DNA of 54,158 nucleotides from Streptomyces sp. E2N166 (GTDB lineage: Bacteria; Actinomycetota; Actinomycetes; Streptomycetales; Streptomycetaceae), in the NCBI RefSeq assembly GCF_003671715.1, contig NZ_RAIF01000006.1, forward strand, positions 911,879-966,036. The letters run 5' to 3'. The position numbers and the translations under genes are program-made. Below, piece by piece: positions 41,981 to 53,010 of the stretch. The notes under the pieces were generated by a model that was given only the letters and a program-made list of their open reading frames with translations, was not told where the DNA came from and made no database searches. The first letter of the stretch is position 1. The number at the start of each line of letters is the position of its first letter.

Positions 41981-42223
41981 GCAGCCGCCTCGGAGGGAGG
42001 TACCGACTGCGGCTACGACGACGGCCGCACTCTGAAGGGCTTCACCAAGCCGATCACGCGGATCAGTCGCAACCTCCAGGAGCAGGGGTTGATTCGGGAC
42101 TCGGCAGTGCCCGTCCTCACCGCTGAGTACAGGAACGGTCCGGGCCCTGCCTCCGGCTTCAGGGTCCACCCGCTCCTCGTTCCGCTCATCAGCGACGCGG
42201 GGGACGACGACAAGGAGTCGTGA
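41981..42223 (+). pseudogene. C-terminal fragment of an unidentified plus-strand gene
   Basis: From about 42002 the plus strand reads LKGFTKPITRISRNLQEQG and continues for about 74 residues to a TGA at 42221-42223. It has basic-helix/winged-helix character. It has no start codon and abuts the truncated DrmC-like gene tail to tail, so a deletion joined the two. I do not recognise the family. Confidence 0.5.
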
Positions 42224-42466
42224 CACAGCCGGGGACCGCTCGCCAACCGCATCCCAGCGGTGGCTGAAAAGCGTGAGTGCGGATCAGTGATCCACTACCG
42301 TTGCCCCTGCTGCGCACCTTCCCGGAGGGTACGTCGGCGGTGTTTCGGAGGTCGGTTCCCGGCCGTGACTGACGAGTGGTTTCCGCTGCGTGTAGCACGC
42401 GGCGTGACTGCGGATGCCCGGAAGGGCGGTCCCGCCATTCCAGGTCACGTCAAGGAGTGGACATCC

Positions 42467-42595
42467 ATGAACCCCGTTGAGTACAAGCCTGCACGTCGTC
42501 ACCGGCTTCGCGAGATCCTGGTCGACGTCGCCGCGGGTGTCGTCACCCAGGTCGTGGTGACGGCCCTGGTGGCGGCAGCGCGTCTGCTCTTCTGA
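42467..42595 (+). CDS. Small membrane peptide (DUF6408-like)
   Basis: 42-residue peptide. AAGGAG precedes the ATG at 42467 by about 9 nt. A basic N-terminal half (MNPVEYKPARRHRLRE) is followed by one hydrophobic helix ending LVAAARLLF. This matches my memory of a small Streptomyces-wide family annotated DUF6408, of unknown function. It ends just before a strong bidirectional terminator and is convergent with the nuclease-helicase gene. Confidence 0.65.
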   Translation: MNPVEYKPARRHRLREILVDVAAGVVTQVVVTALVAAARLLF

Positions 42596-42603
42596 GCGGG
42601 CTT

Positions 42604-42628
42604 GTGGCGGGCCCGGAGAGCCCGCCAC
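42604..42628. terminator. Bidirectional terminator between convergent genes
   Basis: A perfect 9-bp stem (GTGGCGGGC with GCCCGCCAC) and 7-nt loop sit between the stop of the small membrane peptide (42595) and the stop of the leftward nuclease-helicase (42649). Confidence 0.75.
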
Positions 42629-42648
42629 TCCCACACAGGCGGTGCGCG

Positions 42649-44769
42649 TCAGAACAGATAGAGGTCGGGCGAGTGTGGGCCCGTGCTCTGCCGCCTCCTG
42701 CGGGAGTTCCGCCCCCGGCGCGGCCGGGGCGGGTGCGGTACGCGTGCTTCCTCCGGCAGGTTCTCCCACGTGGGGCGAAGACCGTGGATCTGGACCTCGC
42801 CGACCATGCCCTTCAGGTAGGTGCGGGTCTCCTCGTCCGTGGAGTACAGCACCGTCGCCCGGCTCGCCCGGGTCATCAGCACGTGGTAGGCGTGGCGGAC
42901 CAGCCGCGCGAACTCCTCGTCGTCGACGCTGCCGGCCTTCACCTTGGGGTCGAACGAGCCCGGAACGGCGACGCGCCTGAGGCCCGAGTCCGGGTCCTTT
43001 CGCTCCTTGCCACGGCGGTACACCCACCGGTCGCCCCGCCGGACCATGTCGTCACCCATGATCACGCCGCACCAGTCCCACTCAAGGCCCTGGGCGGTGT
43101 ACACGCAGCCGATCTGGCCGAGCCCGTTCTCGTGCACCGACCAGATCCTGCACGGTGGTGCCCCGTTCTTACAGAAGGCGTCGCTGTCCGCGTTCCAGGG
43201 CCTGTGCCAGTCCCCGATCCGCACGTCGGCCTCCAGCCGCCTCTCCTTGCCGATGGGCTTCGTCCACGGCCAGCAATAGCCCGCGACGAGACGGGCGGAC
43301 GCTCCGGCGATCGCCTCGGTACGGATGATCCGTTCGAGTTCCTCCGGGCTGTCCGCCACCTCGACGTGCATCAGGCCGTCCGGCGTCCACTGTTCCGGCT
43401 CCTCGTCCGTCACCCCGAGCACGGCCCGCACCCAGCGGATGTAGGCGTCACTGCCGCCACAGCGGAACTGTTCCCGGAGCTCGTACTCCAGAAGAGTGGC
43501 ACTGTGCCGTTGTGCCGCGTCCCTGATCAATTCAACGGTGCCGACCTCATGCGGTCGTACGGTCTGTCCTTCGTCGAGGAAGAACACGGTCAGGCGGGAC
43601 GCGTCGAGCAACTCGTCGACCTGGGGCTTGGTGCCCTGGTTTTCGGGTTTCCAGAAGCGGTTGGTCGAGCGGTCCCGCAGGCGGTGCGCCTCGTCGCAGA
43701 TCAGCACGTCAAGGGGCGGGTCCGGAGGGGTGACGAAGTTGCTGAAGTAGGTGAAGCTCTCCCTGAACTCCCGGTCGCCGTAGCCGACATGCTCCTGGAT
43801 CGCGCCATTGAAGGCTCTGCTGCCGCTGGCGTACTTGACCGTGCGGCCGCCCGCCTCGAGCTCCGCCTTGATCTGGAGGCCGATGGCGCTCTTCCCGGTA
43901 CCCGCACCGCCGGTCACCAGGAAGATGACACGTCGCTCGTCGGGCAGGAGGGCGGGGCACTGCGGGTCCGGGAGAACCTTGGCCGCGGTGTCCAGGATCT
44001 GGTCGGCGACCTTCTTCTGCCGGCCGCGCAGGTTGAATACCGTGTCCTCGCCGTGGGAGTGGATCATTGCGTCGAGGAGGGGCGTGTTGCGTAAGCCCAT
44101 GTTCTGCAGCAGTATCTCGGCCTCGGAGGCGCCCCCTTCTTCGGCGAAGTGCTTGCGGAGGTCGGAGATCAGCTGCGCGCGCCGGTCGTTCGTGTAGACA
44201 GCTGCGTAGGCGCCGGTCGGAGCATCCACATCGACCAGTGGCCGGACGGAGGCGTCGGTGGCGTTGTGCAGATAGGCGAACCCTCCGCATTCGAAGTCCA
44301 GTCCATGCAGTGCTCCCCTGCCGCCGGTGAACGCCTCGTAGTACTCGCGTAACTGCAGGGCTGGGTGCTTCTTCCTGCCCATCCCCGGTACGTGGACCAG
44401 TTCCGCGGTGGCACGCTCCACCCGGGTCACCATCGACCAGCGCTTCAGCTCGACCAGTTGAACGGACAACCGCCTCTCGGCGGGGTGCTGGCCCACGAGG
44501 ACCACGTCGATGAGCCTGGGGGCGCCGGGGCGGTCGGCCTCGTCGAGGGTGGCGGCGCACTCGACGATCATCTCCACGTTTCCGCGCCCAGCGGCGACCA
44601 AGTCCTCCGCGAGGTGCACGAGGCTGTCGGCCCACGCGGATCGTTCCGACAGCGAGGCGTCGGCGCCTCGGAAGTGCCGCCATCTGGCGGCCAGGTGCGG
44701 CACCATACGCCGCCGTGAATTCAAGGTCAGCAGATCCCGTGCTGCGAGCCGCAGCAGGAGCATGGACAC
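42649..44769 (-). CDS. Nuclease-DUF2075 helicase fusion, copy A
   Basis: 706 residues from a GTG at 44769, placed 9 nt after GGGGGA; an ATG two codons on is possible. An N-terminal PD-(D/E)XK-like domain shows LIDVVLVG and QLVELKRW (Asp, then Glu-x-Lys). The DUF2075 helicase follows: VTGGAGTGKSAIGLQ (Walker A), LDVLICDEAHRLR (Walker B), FFLDEGQTV, EQFRCGGSDAY, VYTAQGLEWDWCGVI and HVLMTRA. The C-terminus is an Arg/Pro-rich tail. Paralogue of the gene at 44962-46851, with which it shares motif wording and an upstream hairpin. Such nuclease-helicase proteins are common in defence regions; a role against foreign DNA or RNA is inferred. Confidence 0.88.
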   Translation of the reverse strand: MSMLLLRLAARDLLTLNSRRRMVPHLAARWRHFRGADASLSERSAWADSLVHLAEDLVAAGRGNVEMIVECAATLDEADRPGAPRLIDVVLVGQHPAERRLSVQLVELKRWSMVTRVERATAELVHVPGMGRKKHPALQLREYYEAFTGGRGALHGLDFECGGFAYLHNATDASVRPLVDVDAPTGAYAAVYTNDRRAQLISDLRKHFAEEGGASEAEILLQNMGLRNTPLLDAMIHSHGEDTVFNLRGRQKKVADQILDTAAKVLPDPQCPALLPDERRVIFLVTGGAGTGKSAIGLQIKAELEAGGRTVKYASGSRAFNGAIQEHVGYGDREFRESFTYFSNFVTPPDPPLDVLICDEAHRLRDRSTNRFWKPENQGTKPQVDELLDASRLTVFFLDEGQTVRPHEVGTVELIRDAAQRHSATLLEYELREQFRCGGSDAYIRWVRAVLGVTDEEPEQWTPDGLMHVEVADSPEELERIIRTEAIAGASARLVAGYCWPWTKPIGKERRLEADVRIGDWHRPWNADSDAFCKNGAPPCRIWSVHENGLGQIGCVYTAQGLEWDWCGVIMGDDMVRRGDRWVYRRGKERKDPDSGLRRVAVPGSFDPKVKAGSVDDEEFARLVRHAYHVLMTRASRATVLYSTDEETRTYLKGMVGEVQIHGLRPTWENLPEEARVPHPPRPRRGRNSRRRRQSTGPHSPDLYLF

Positions 44770-44778
44770 GAGGTGGGT

Positions 44779-44812
44779 CCCCCAGGGCACGAGTGGCTCG
44801 TGCGGGTGGGGG
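44779..44812 (-). promoter_or_regulatory. Leader hairpin sequestering the RBS of nuclease-helicase A
   Basis: Read on the minus strand, CCCCCA pairs with TGGGGG (outer stem, 44807-44812 with 44779-44784) around an inner 7-bp stem GCACGAG/CTCGTGC with a 3-nt loop. The outer 3' arm contains the Shine-Dalgarno GGGGG of the gene. A block with GCCCGTCGGGC lies further upstream (44826-44843). The same architecture precedes copy B, with a changed inner loop. Confidence 0.7.
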
Positions 44813-44961
44813 CATGTCCTCGTGAGGAAGCCCGTCGGGCCGCAATCGGTACCCGTGATCTTAGGGAGCCGGCCGTTCTGCGCACGGCGACAAAGCCGTG
44901 GTCGACGCGAAGCGTAGCCATCATGGCCGGATCCTGTGCCCCGTGGCGAAGACGTACCCCC

Positions 44962-46851
44962 TCACACCGAGGAAGCTCGCTGATCCAGCCGACCGCCCGC
45001 CAGCTCCCTGAGCCTTTCCCGCGTCTCCGGGTCCGTGGAGTAAACGATCGTGCCAACCATTCCCCGGGTCAGCAGCACCTTGTAGGTGTTGCGGATCAGA
45101 CGGTCCACGTCGTCGTCCGCGGTGGACTTCTTGAACACCGGGTCCTTGGATGCGGTGCGGTCCGTGATCCAGCGGCTTCCACGCCACAGCAGGTCGGGGC
45201 CGATGATGACGCCGGACCAGTCGTACTCGAAGCCCTGGGCGGTGTAGACACAGCCGACCTGTTCGAAGCCCGCCGGGTCGGTTGCCCACAACGCGGCCGG
45301 AGGTGCGCCCGAGACCGAGCGGTCGCCCCGCAGATTCCAGGGGCGTGCCCAGTCGCCGATGACTACATCCAGCGCGAGCGGCGCGCCAGGCTTGGGCTCT
45401 GGGGACCAGCGCCAGCAGTAGCCGGCGGACACGCGTGCGCCGTACCCCTCCGCCCGCCGGGCTTCGAGGAACGCCTCCATCTCCTGCGGGCTTTCGGCGA
45501 CCAGCAGTTGCATGCGGTCATCGGGCTCCCAGACGACCGGACCGCCGGGCTCGAGGCCGAGGAGCCTGACGACCCAGCGCAGGAAGGCGTCGCTGCCACC
45601 GCAGCGGAACTGGCTCTCCAGGGGGACGACGTGGCAGGGGATGTCCCGCTTGGCCGCTGCCGCCTTGATGTCGGCCACAGTGCCCAGCTCACCCGGCCGC
45701 ACCACCTGGTGCTCGTCGAGAAGGAAGACGGGCACGTGGGCGACGTCGATGAGTTCGTCGATCTGGGCCTTGCCGGTCCGATGCTCGGCACGGGTGTAGC
45801 GGTTCGCCGAGGTCTCCCGGATGCGGTGGGCCTCGTCGCAGATCAGGACGTCCAGGCTGTTCTTCTCGGTGGTCATGAAGCTGTTGAAGTACTTGAACAG
45901 GTCCTGCACCTCACGCTTGCGGGATCCGGCGACCTTCCTCATCGTCTTGGTGAACGACTGGGAACCGGTGGCGTGCAGGGCCGTAATTCCCCGCCGGTAC
46001 AGCTCACCGAGCAATTGGAGTGCGATCACGCTCTTGCCCGTGCCCGGGCCGCCGGTGACGACGACGATCTCCTTGCGGTCAGCCCGCTTGGCCTTCTGCA
46101 CCGCGTTGAGCACCATGCGGTAGGCGACCTGCTGTTCGTCGAGCAGCACGAACTGCTGGCGTTCGCGGACCTCCTCGGCCGCAACCGACATGAGCTGCTT
46201 CGACGGCACCGTGGCACCCGAGAGCAGTTCGTCCGCCGCCCGGGCACCGGTATGCCGGTCGCTCAACTTCGAACGGAGATGGTCGAGGAACTCACCTCGG
46301 CGCTGCCCTGTGAACAGCAGTCCGCGACCGTGGCGCTCAATCTCCCGCAGACCGGCCACGTCGAACTCGGTGGCGTTGTGCAGGAACGCCACTCCGCTGA
46401 CCCGGTGTCCGTGCTCGGCCACCGCTCCGTTGAAGTTGACCAAGTAGTCGCAGTAGCGACGCACCTGCTCGATGGGGTTGAGGACAGGGTAGGCGTAGGG
46501 CTCGACGTGGCACAGCGTGGGATCGTCCTCGTGGGGCAGCACCTCGCTCCACTGCTTCAGCTCCACCAGGACGTACGAGGGTTCCCCTGTGGAGGGATGC
46601 ACGCCTGCGAGGACGACGTCGGCGCGCTTGCTGTTCAGCGGGAGGGCGTACTCCAGCATCACCTCCACGTCGCCCAGGCCCGCGTCGTTGAGCGCGGCGG
46701 CCAGGACGGGAATGCTGCGCTCCCAGGAGCGGGCCTCCGAGGTGCTGGGCTGGTAGCCGTGCATGTGAACGAACTGGTCGGTGAGGTGCAGGAACAGCGA
46801 ACCGTCGAGCGCCATGACGGCGACCGTTTTCGCGGACGCGCGGAACAGCAA
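44962..46851 (-). CDS. Nuclease-DUF2075 helicase fusion, copy B
   Basis: 629 residues from a TTG at 46851, 6 nt after GGGGG. The N-terminal nuclease-like domain has RADVVLAG and YVLVELKQW. The helicase part has VTGGPGTGKSVIALQ, LDVLICDEAHRIR, FLLDEHQVV, SQFRCGGSDAF, VYTAQGFEYDWSGVI and VLLTRGM, the same order as copy A but shorter at the C-terminus. The two genes are in tandem, 192 nt apart, and each has its own leader, so they may be expressed separately. The divergence between them suggests different specificities rather than a recent copy. Confidence 0.88.
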   Translation of the reverse strand: MLFRASAKTVAVMALDGSLFLHLTDQFVHMHGYQPSTSEARSWERSIPVLAAALNDAGLGDVEVMLEYALPLNSKRADVVLAGVHPSTGEPSYVLVELKQWSEVLPHEDDPTLCHVEPYAYPVLNPIEQVRRYCDYLVNFNGAVAEHGHRVSGVAFLHNATEFDVAGLREIERHGRGLLFTGQRRGEFLDHLRSKLSDRHTGARAADELLSGATVPSKQLMSVAAEEVRERQQFVLLDEQQVAYRMVLNAVQKAKRADRKEIVVVTGGPGTGKSVIALQLLGELYRRGITALHATGSQSFTKTMRKVAGSRKREVQDLFKYFNSFMTTEKNSLDVLICDEAHRIRETSANRYTRAEHRTGKAQIDELIDVAHVPVFLLDEHQVVRPGELGTVADIKAAAAKRDIPCHVVPLESQFRCGGSDAFLRWVVRLLGLEPGGPVVWEPDDRMQLLVAESPQEMEAFLEARRAEGYGARVSAGYCWRWSPEPKPGAPLALDVVIGDWARPWNLRGDRSVSGAPPAALWATDPAGFEQVGCVYTAQGFEYDWSGVIIGPDLLWRGSRWITDRTASKDPVFKKSTADDDVDRLIRNTYKVLLTRGMVGTIVYSTDPETRERLRELAGGRLDQRASSV

Positions 46852-46857
46852 GAACTT

Positions 46858-46894
46858 CCCCCAGGCAGCACGAAGTGACTCGTGCGGGTGGGGG
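46858..46894 (-). promoter_or_regulatory. Leader hairpin sequestering the RBS of nuclease-helicase B
   Basis: Outer stem CCCCCA/TGGGGG (46889-46894 with 46858-46863), inner 6-bp stem GCACGA/TCGTGC (46880-46885 with 46868-46873) with a 6-nt loop. The outer 3' arm is the Shine-Dalgarno of the TTG start. The upstream block with GCCCGTCGGGC is at 46924-46941. The pairing is kept while loop and linker bases differ from copy A. Confidence 0.7.
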
Positions 46895-46941
46895 CGTGTC
46901 CTTTAACTCCACCAATGTGGAACGGAAGCCCGTCGGGCCGC

Positions 46942-47073
46942 TTTGACGATTCCTGCGAGATTACCTTGTGCCCTGCCGGCGCTGGTGGACTCCCCGGCAG
47001 GGACCCGTGCGACCGCTCCTCGACGGCTCACCGCTACGACTCACCCTTTGACCGTCCACGTCACCGAGTTCCC
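46942..47073. other. Short spacer without gene
   Basis: It probably holds the promoter of nuclease-helicase B. No protein-like frame is seen. Confidence 0.4.
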
Positions 47074-47097
47074 GTGCCGTGCCGTGCCGTGCCGTGC
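47074..47097. repeat. GTGCC pentamer tandem repeat
   Basis: Four perfect GTGCC units plus a partial fifth run directly into the xylanase terminator. Probably simple slippage; no function evident. Confidence 0.6.
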
Positions 47098-47130
47098 GAG
47101 AGGGTCGCCGCCACGGCGGCGACCCTCTCG
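47097..47130 (-). terminator. Terminator of the xylanase gene
   Basis: A nearly perfect palindrome of 16 bp arms (CGAGAGGGTCGCCGCC and its complement) separated by 2 nt, 31 bp past the xylanase stop. A very stable intrinsic-type hairpin without a T run, as usual in Streptomyces. Confidence 0.8.
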
Positions 47131-47160
47131 ATCACCAGCGATGCGTTCGCGCAGGACTGG

Positions 47161-49331
<2,171 letters not shown>

Positions 49332-50798
49332 ATGTGGCTTCGCCACCTGTCCCCGGTCCGCCCAAGACGCTTATTCGGCGTCCTTACGCCCCTTCTGCTG
49401 GTGGCCGCCTTCCTCGGTGCCCAGCCCGCCGAGGCCGCGACCATAGACCCCAACGCCTCGTACGTGCTGGTCAACCGCAACAGCGGCAAGGCCCTGGACG
49501 TCTACAACTTGGCGACCGGCGACGGCGCCCGCATCACCCAGTGGACCAGGAACGAGCAGAGCCAGCAGCAGTGGCAGTTCGTCGATTCCGGAGACGGCTA
49601 CTACCGCATCAAGTCCCGCCACTCGGGCAAGGTACTGGACGTCCACAACTGGTCCACCGCGAACGGCGGCTCGATCGTCCAGTGGACCGACCTGAACGGC
49701 ACCAACCAGCAGTGGCGGCTGGCCGACAGCTCGGACGGCTACGTGAGGCTCGTCTCGCGCCACAGCAACAAGGCCCTCGAAGTACAGGGCGCCTCCACCG
49801 CCGACAACGCGAACATCGTCCAGTACGACGACTGGGGCGGCAGCAACCAGCAATGGCAGCTCGTCAAGGTCGGCGCCGACACCCCTGGCTCGTGTGCTCT
49901 CCCGTCGGCCTACCGCTGGACGTCGTCGGGCGCGCTGGCGCAGCCCAAGCAGGGGTGGGTCTCGCTCAAGGACTTCACCGTCGCCCCCTACAACGGCAGA
50001 CAACTCGTCTACGCCACCACGCACGACACGGGGACGAGGTGGGGTTCGATGAACTTCGGCCCGTTCACCAACTGGTCGGAGATGGCCTCGACGAGCCAGA
50101 ACACGATGTCGGCCTCCACAGTCGCGCCCACGCTCTTCTACTTCGCGCCGAAGAACATCTGGGTGCTCGCCTACCAGTGGGGCGGGACCGCCTTCTCCTA
50201 CCGGACGTCGAGCGACCCCACCAACCCGAACGGCTGGTCGTCCGAGCAGGTGCTCTTCTCCGGAAGCATCTCCGGCTCCGGAACGGGCCCCATCGACCAG
50301 ACACTCATCGGTGACGGCACGAACATGTACCTGTTCTTCGCCGGCGACAACGGCAAGATCTACCGGGCCACCATGCCGATCGGGAACTTCCCGGGCAGCT
50401 TCGGCTCGACCTCGACGGTGATCATGAGCGATACGACGAACAACCTGTTCGAAGCCCCGCAGGTCTACAAACTGCAGGGCCAGAACCGCTACCTCATGAT
50501 CGTCGAGGCGATCGGCTCACAGGGCCGCTACTTCCGCTCGTTCACAGCCACCAGCCTGAACGGCTCCTGGACACCTCAGGCCGCGACCGAGAGCAACCCC
50601 TTCGCCGGCAAGGCCAACAGTGGCGCCACCTGGACGAACGACATCAGCCACGGCGAACTGATCCGCACCAGCCCCGATCAGACCATGACCGTCGATCCCT
50701 GCAATCTGCAGTTGCTCTACCAGGGCCGCAGCCCCAACTCCGGCGGTGACTACGGCCTCCTGCCCTACCGTCCGGGTCTGCTGACCCTGCGGCGCTGA
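49332..50798 (+). CDS. abfB: Secreted alpha-L-arabinofuranosidase, GH62 with N-terminal CBM13
   Basis: 488 residues. A signal peptide ends in PAEA. Residues about 40-180 are a ricin-type CBM13 with three repeats (QQQWQF, NQQWRL, NQQWQL). The GH62 five-bladed beta-propeller fills the rest, with the conserved starts [13 protein letters not shown] and [12 protein letters not shown] (Asp at the usual catalytic position), [12 protein letters not shown], and [10 protein letters not shown] carrying the other conserved acid. It removes arabinose side chains from arabinoxylan, complementing the divergent xylanase. The ATG at 49332 follows AAGGAGG. The CGAAACTTTCGA boxes upstream predict xylan- or xylose-dependent control. 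Domain order is N-terminal CBM, as in the S. coelicolor GH62 enzyme. Confidence 0.92.
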   Translation: MWLRHLSPVRPRRLFGVLTPLLLVAAFLGAQPAEAATIDPNASYVLVNRNSGKALDVYNLATGDGARITQWTRNEQSQQQWQFVDSGDGYYRIKSRHSGKVLDVHNWSTANGGSIVQWTDLNGTNQQWRLADSSDGYVRLVSRHSNKALEVQGASTADNANIVQYDDWGGSNQQWQLVKVGADTPGSCALPSAYRWTSSGALAQPKQGWVSLKDFTVAPYNGRQLVYATTHDTGTRWGSMNFGPFTNWSEMASTSQNTMSASTVAPTLFYFAPKNIWVLAYQWGGTAFSYRTSSDPTNPNGWSSEQVLFSGSISGSGTGPIDQTLIGDGTNMYLFFAGDNGKIYRATMPIGNFPGSFGSTSTVIMSDTTNNLFEAPQVYKLQGQNRYLMIVEAIGSQGRYFRSFTATSLNGSWTPQAATESNPFAGKANSGATWTNDISHGELIRTSPDQTMTVDPCNLQLLYQGRSPNSGGDYGLLPYRPGLLTLRR

Positions 50799-50813
50799 CG
50801 GCAGGACGCGCAT

Positions 50814-50864
50814 CCGGCTCCGAGGGGAGCCGGCGTGGCGGGCCCGGTGGCAGGCCGGGCCCGC
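50814..50864. terminator. Two hairpins between convergent abfB and amylase genes
   Basis: Hairpin 1 (50814-50833): perfect 8-bp stem CCGGCTCC/GGAGCCGG with a 4-nt loop, 15 bp after the abfB stop. Hairpin 2 (50838-50864): perfect 10-bp stem GCGGGCCCGG/CCGGGCCCGC with a 7-nt loop. Together they should stop transcription from both sides; the amylase stop is 125 bp away. Confidence 0.75.
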
Positions 50865-50988
50865 TCGCCACGGGGAGGGCGCAGGGCGAGCCCCGACCGG
50901 TTCCGACAGCGCGCCGAGGGCTGGGTACTGCGGACGTGGCCGTCCCCGGTGAAGGAGGCGGGGGCGGCCACACGGCGCGCAGGCGGCG

Positions 50989-52710
50989 TCAGCCGCGCCA
51001 GGTGTCGTTGAGAGTGACCCTGGTGGAGGTGACGGTCGCGGTGCGGTTGGCGCCGCTCTCCCAGGTCACGTTTCCTGCCTCGTCCTTGCGGATGTACTTG
51101 TACTCGAAGGACGTGCCCTCGGGGAGCGCCACGTCCAGCTTCCACACCGGATAGGCGGCCGGGTCGAGCTTGAGGGAGCCGCCCGGGTTCCAGTCGCCCA
51201 GTTCCGGCCTGTCGCCGGTCACGTAGATGTTCTGGCCCGGGACGGTGGAGGCGTTGGCGGCGAAGGACACGCCGGAGGTCACCGGGTCGGGATCGGGAGC
51301 GGTGCCACCGTCACAGTTCCGGGCGTCGACGTGCAGGGCCACGGCCGTGTGGGCGCCGAGGGTGGCGGTGAACCGGCCGGAACCGTCGACGGTGACGCCC
51401 TTGCCGGACTGGACGTCGCAGTAGTCACCGGCGGGCAGCGACGTCTGGAACGTGCGGGTCAGCGAGGAGCCCTCGTGGTTGATGGCGACGTACGCCCTGG
51501 AGCCGCGCCCGAAGGCGATCCGGTCGCCGCCGTTGTCCCACCAGTCGGTCACCGACTGGCCGCGGGCGGCGTTGCGGAAACCGACCATGGAGGAGATCTC
51601 GCGCCAGGCGTGCTGGCACTTCCAGCCGTCGCTGTAGCAGGCGTTCACCTGGCCGCCGTTCGGCGGGCCCGCGTCGCGGTCGGTGAACTCGTAGCCGGAG
51701 TGGACGTCGGGGTTGCCGTACGGCCAGGCCAGCATGAAGACGTGGGCCAGGGTGTAGTCGGCGCCGTCCTGGTAGCTGAGGGTCTCGCCGTTGCGTTCGG
51801 TGTCGTGGTTGGCGACGAAGACGTTGGACTTGTCCGAGGGCAGGTGGCCCCAGGCTTCGCCGAAGTTCTTCAGGTACGCGAGGTTCTCGCTGCGGAAGAC
51901 GCGCTTGAGGTCGCGTCCGTAGCGGAACTCCTGGACGTCACCGCTGCCGAGGTACTCGGTCGGGGACACCGCCTCGCCGGCGCCGTGGATGGCCTCGTGC
52001 TTCCAGTACACGTTCGGGTCGCTGAGGCGGGACTTGATGTCGGCCAGGTCGGCGGCGGCCATGTGCTTGGCCGCGTCGATCCGGAAGCCGTCGACGCCGA
52101 GCGACAGCAGGTCGTTGAGGTAGCCGGCGATCCTGCCCCGGACGTAGTCCTCGCCGGTGTCCAGGTCCGCGAGCCCGACCAGTTCGCACTCCTGGACGTT
52201 GAAGCGGTCGCGGTAGTCGTTGATCTGCGAGGTGCAGTTGTCGAAGTCGGGCGCCGAGTAGTTGCCCGGATAGTTGTACTTGGTGTAGGACGAGCCGCCG
52301 GTTCCGGTGCCGTCACCGGCCGACATGTGGTTGATGACCGAGTCGGCGACGACCTTCACACCCGCCGCGTGACACGTGTCAACCATGCTCTTGAACTGTC
52401 CGCGGTCGCCGAGGCGGCCCGCGATCCTGTAGCTGACCGGCTGGTAGGAGGTCCACCACTGTCCGCCCTGGATGTGCTCCTGCGGCGGGGAGACCTGGAC
52501 GAAGCCGTAGCCGGCCGGGCCGAGGGTGTCGGTGCACGCCTTGGCGACCGAGCTGAACTTCCATTCGAACATCACCGCGGTGACGTCCTTGTCGCCGGGC
52601 GGCGAAGCCTGCGCCGGTACCGCGGTGGTGAGGAGGCCACCGGCCAGGCCGGCGGTGAGTGCGAGCGCTGCGGCGGTGCCTCTTCGCGCTCTGCTGGTGC
52701 TCCCGTGCAT
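50989..52710 (-). CDS. Secreted alpha-amylase, GH13 with C-terminal CBM20
   Basis: 573 residues from the ATG at 52710, which follows GGGAG; the frame opens 22 codons earlier without a better start. A signal peptide ends in PAQA. The GH13 barrel has [11 protein letters not shown] (region I), GFRIDAAKH with the nucleophile Asp (II), [11 protein letters not shown] with the acid Glu (III) and [10 protein letters not shown] (IV). After an all-beta C domain, residues about 470-573 form a CBM20 starch-binding domain ([27 protein letters not shown]). It hydrolyses internal alpha-1,4 bonds of starch. Upstream TGCAAG boxes and the adjacent malR-like gene point to maltose control. Confidence 0.94.
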   Translation of the reverse strand: MHGSTSRARRGTAAALALTAGLAGGLLTTAVPAQASPPGDKDVTAVMFEWKFSSVAKACTDTLGPAGYGFVQVSPPQEHIQGGQWWTSYQPVSYRIAGRLGDRGQFKSMVDTCHAAGVKVVADSVINHMSAGDGTGTGGSSYTKYNYPGNYSAPDFDNCTSQINDYRDRFNVQECELVGLADLDTGEDYVRGRIAGYLNDLLSLGVDGFRIDAAKHMAAADLADIKSRLSDPNVYWKHEAIHGAGEAVSPTEYLGSGDVQEFRYGRDLKRVFRSENLAYLKNFGEAWGHLPSDKSNVFVANHDTERNGETLSYQDGADYTLAHVFMLAWPYGNPDVHSGYEFTDRDAGPPNGGQVNACYSDGWKCQHAWREISSMVGFRNAARGQSVTDWWDNGGDRIAFGRGSRAYVAINHEGSSLTRTFQTSLPAGDYCDVQSGKGVTVDGSGRFTATLGAHTAVALHVDARNCDGGTAPDPDPVTSGVSFAANASTVPGQNIYVTGDRPELGDWNPGGSLKLDPAAYPVWKLDVALPEGTSFEYKYIRKDEAGNVTWESGANRTATVTSTRVTLNDTWRG

Positions 52711-52779
52711 GGAGTCTCCCGTGTGAGGATGCGGGTGTCCTGGATGCCGATCAATGGCTGACTGGGGAGTCGGCACACT

Positions 52780-52811
52780 CTTGCAATACGTTGCTGCAAG
52801 ATGACTGCAAG
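52780..52811. promoter_or_regulatory. MalR-type operator boxes upstream of amylase
   Basis: CTTGCA (52780-52785) and TGCAAG (52795-52800) form an inverted repeat, and a second TGCAAG follows at 52806-52811, 11 bp on. TGCAAG repeats in Streptomyces amylase promoters are known sites of maltose/glucose control by MalR (Reg1). Confidence 0.7.
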
Positions 52812-53010
52812 GTGTTGCGGACGTGACCGTAAAGGCACTGTTCGGTACCGGTCAAGCCTTCGGACGAGGCCGACTCCGGGACGTGACGTGGCGTCATTTC
52901 CGCAATCTTCCGCATCCTCTTGCAGCAGGGGGGCATTCGCGCCTCACCCCACTGGAACCCGATCCACCTGGTACGGCGTCCTGACGAGCGAGGACGAGTG
53001 GACGGGAACG

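Noticed and set aside
47074..47097. GTGCC tandem repeat as a possible CRISPR or regulatory array
   Set aside because: Five short units without spacers; simple slippage beside a terminator.
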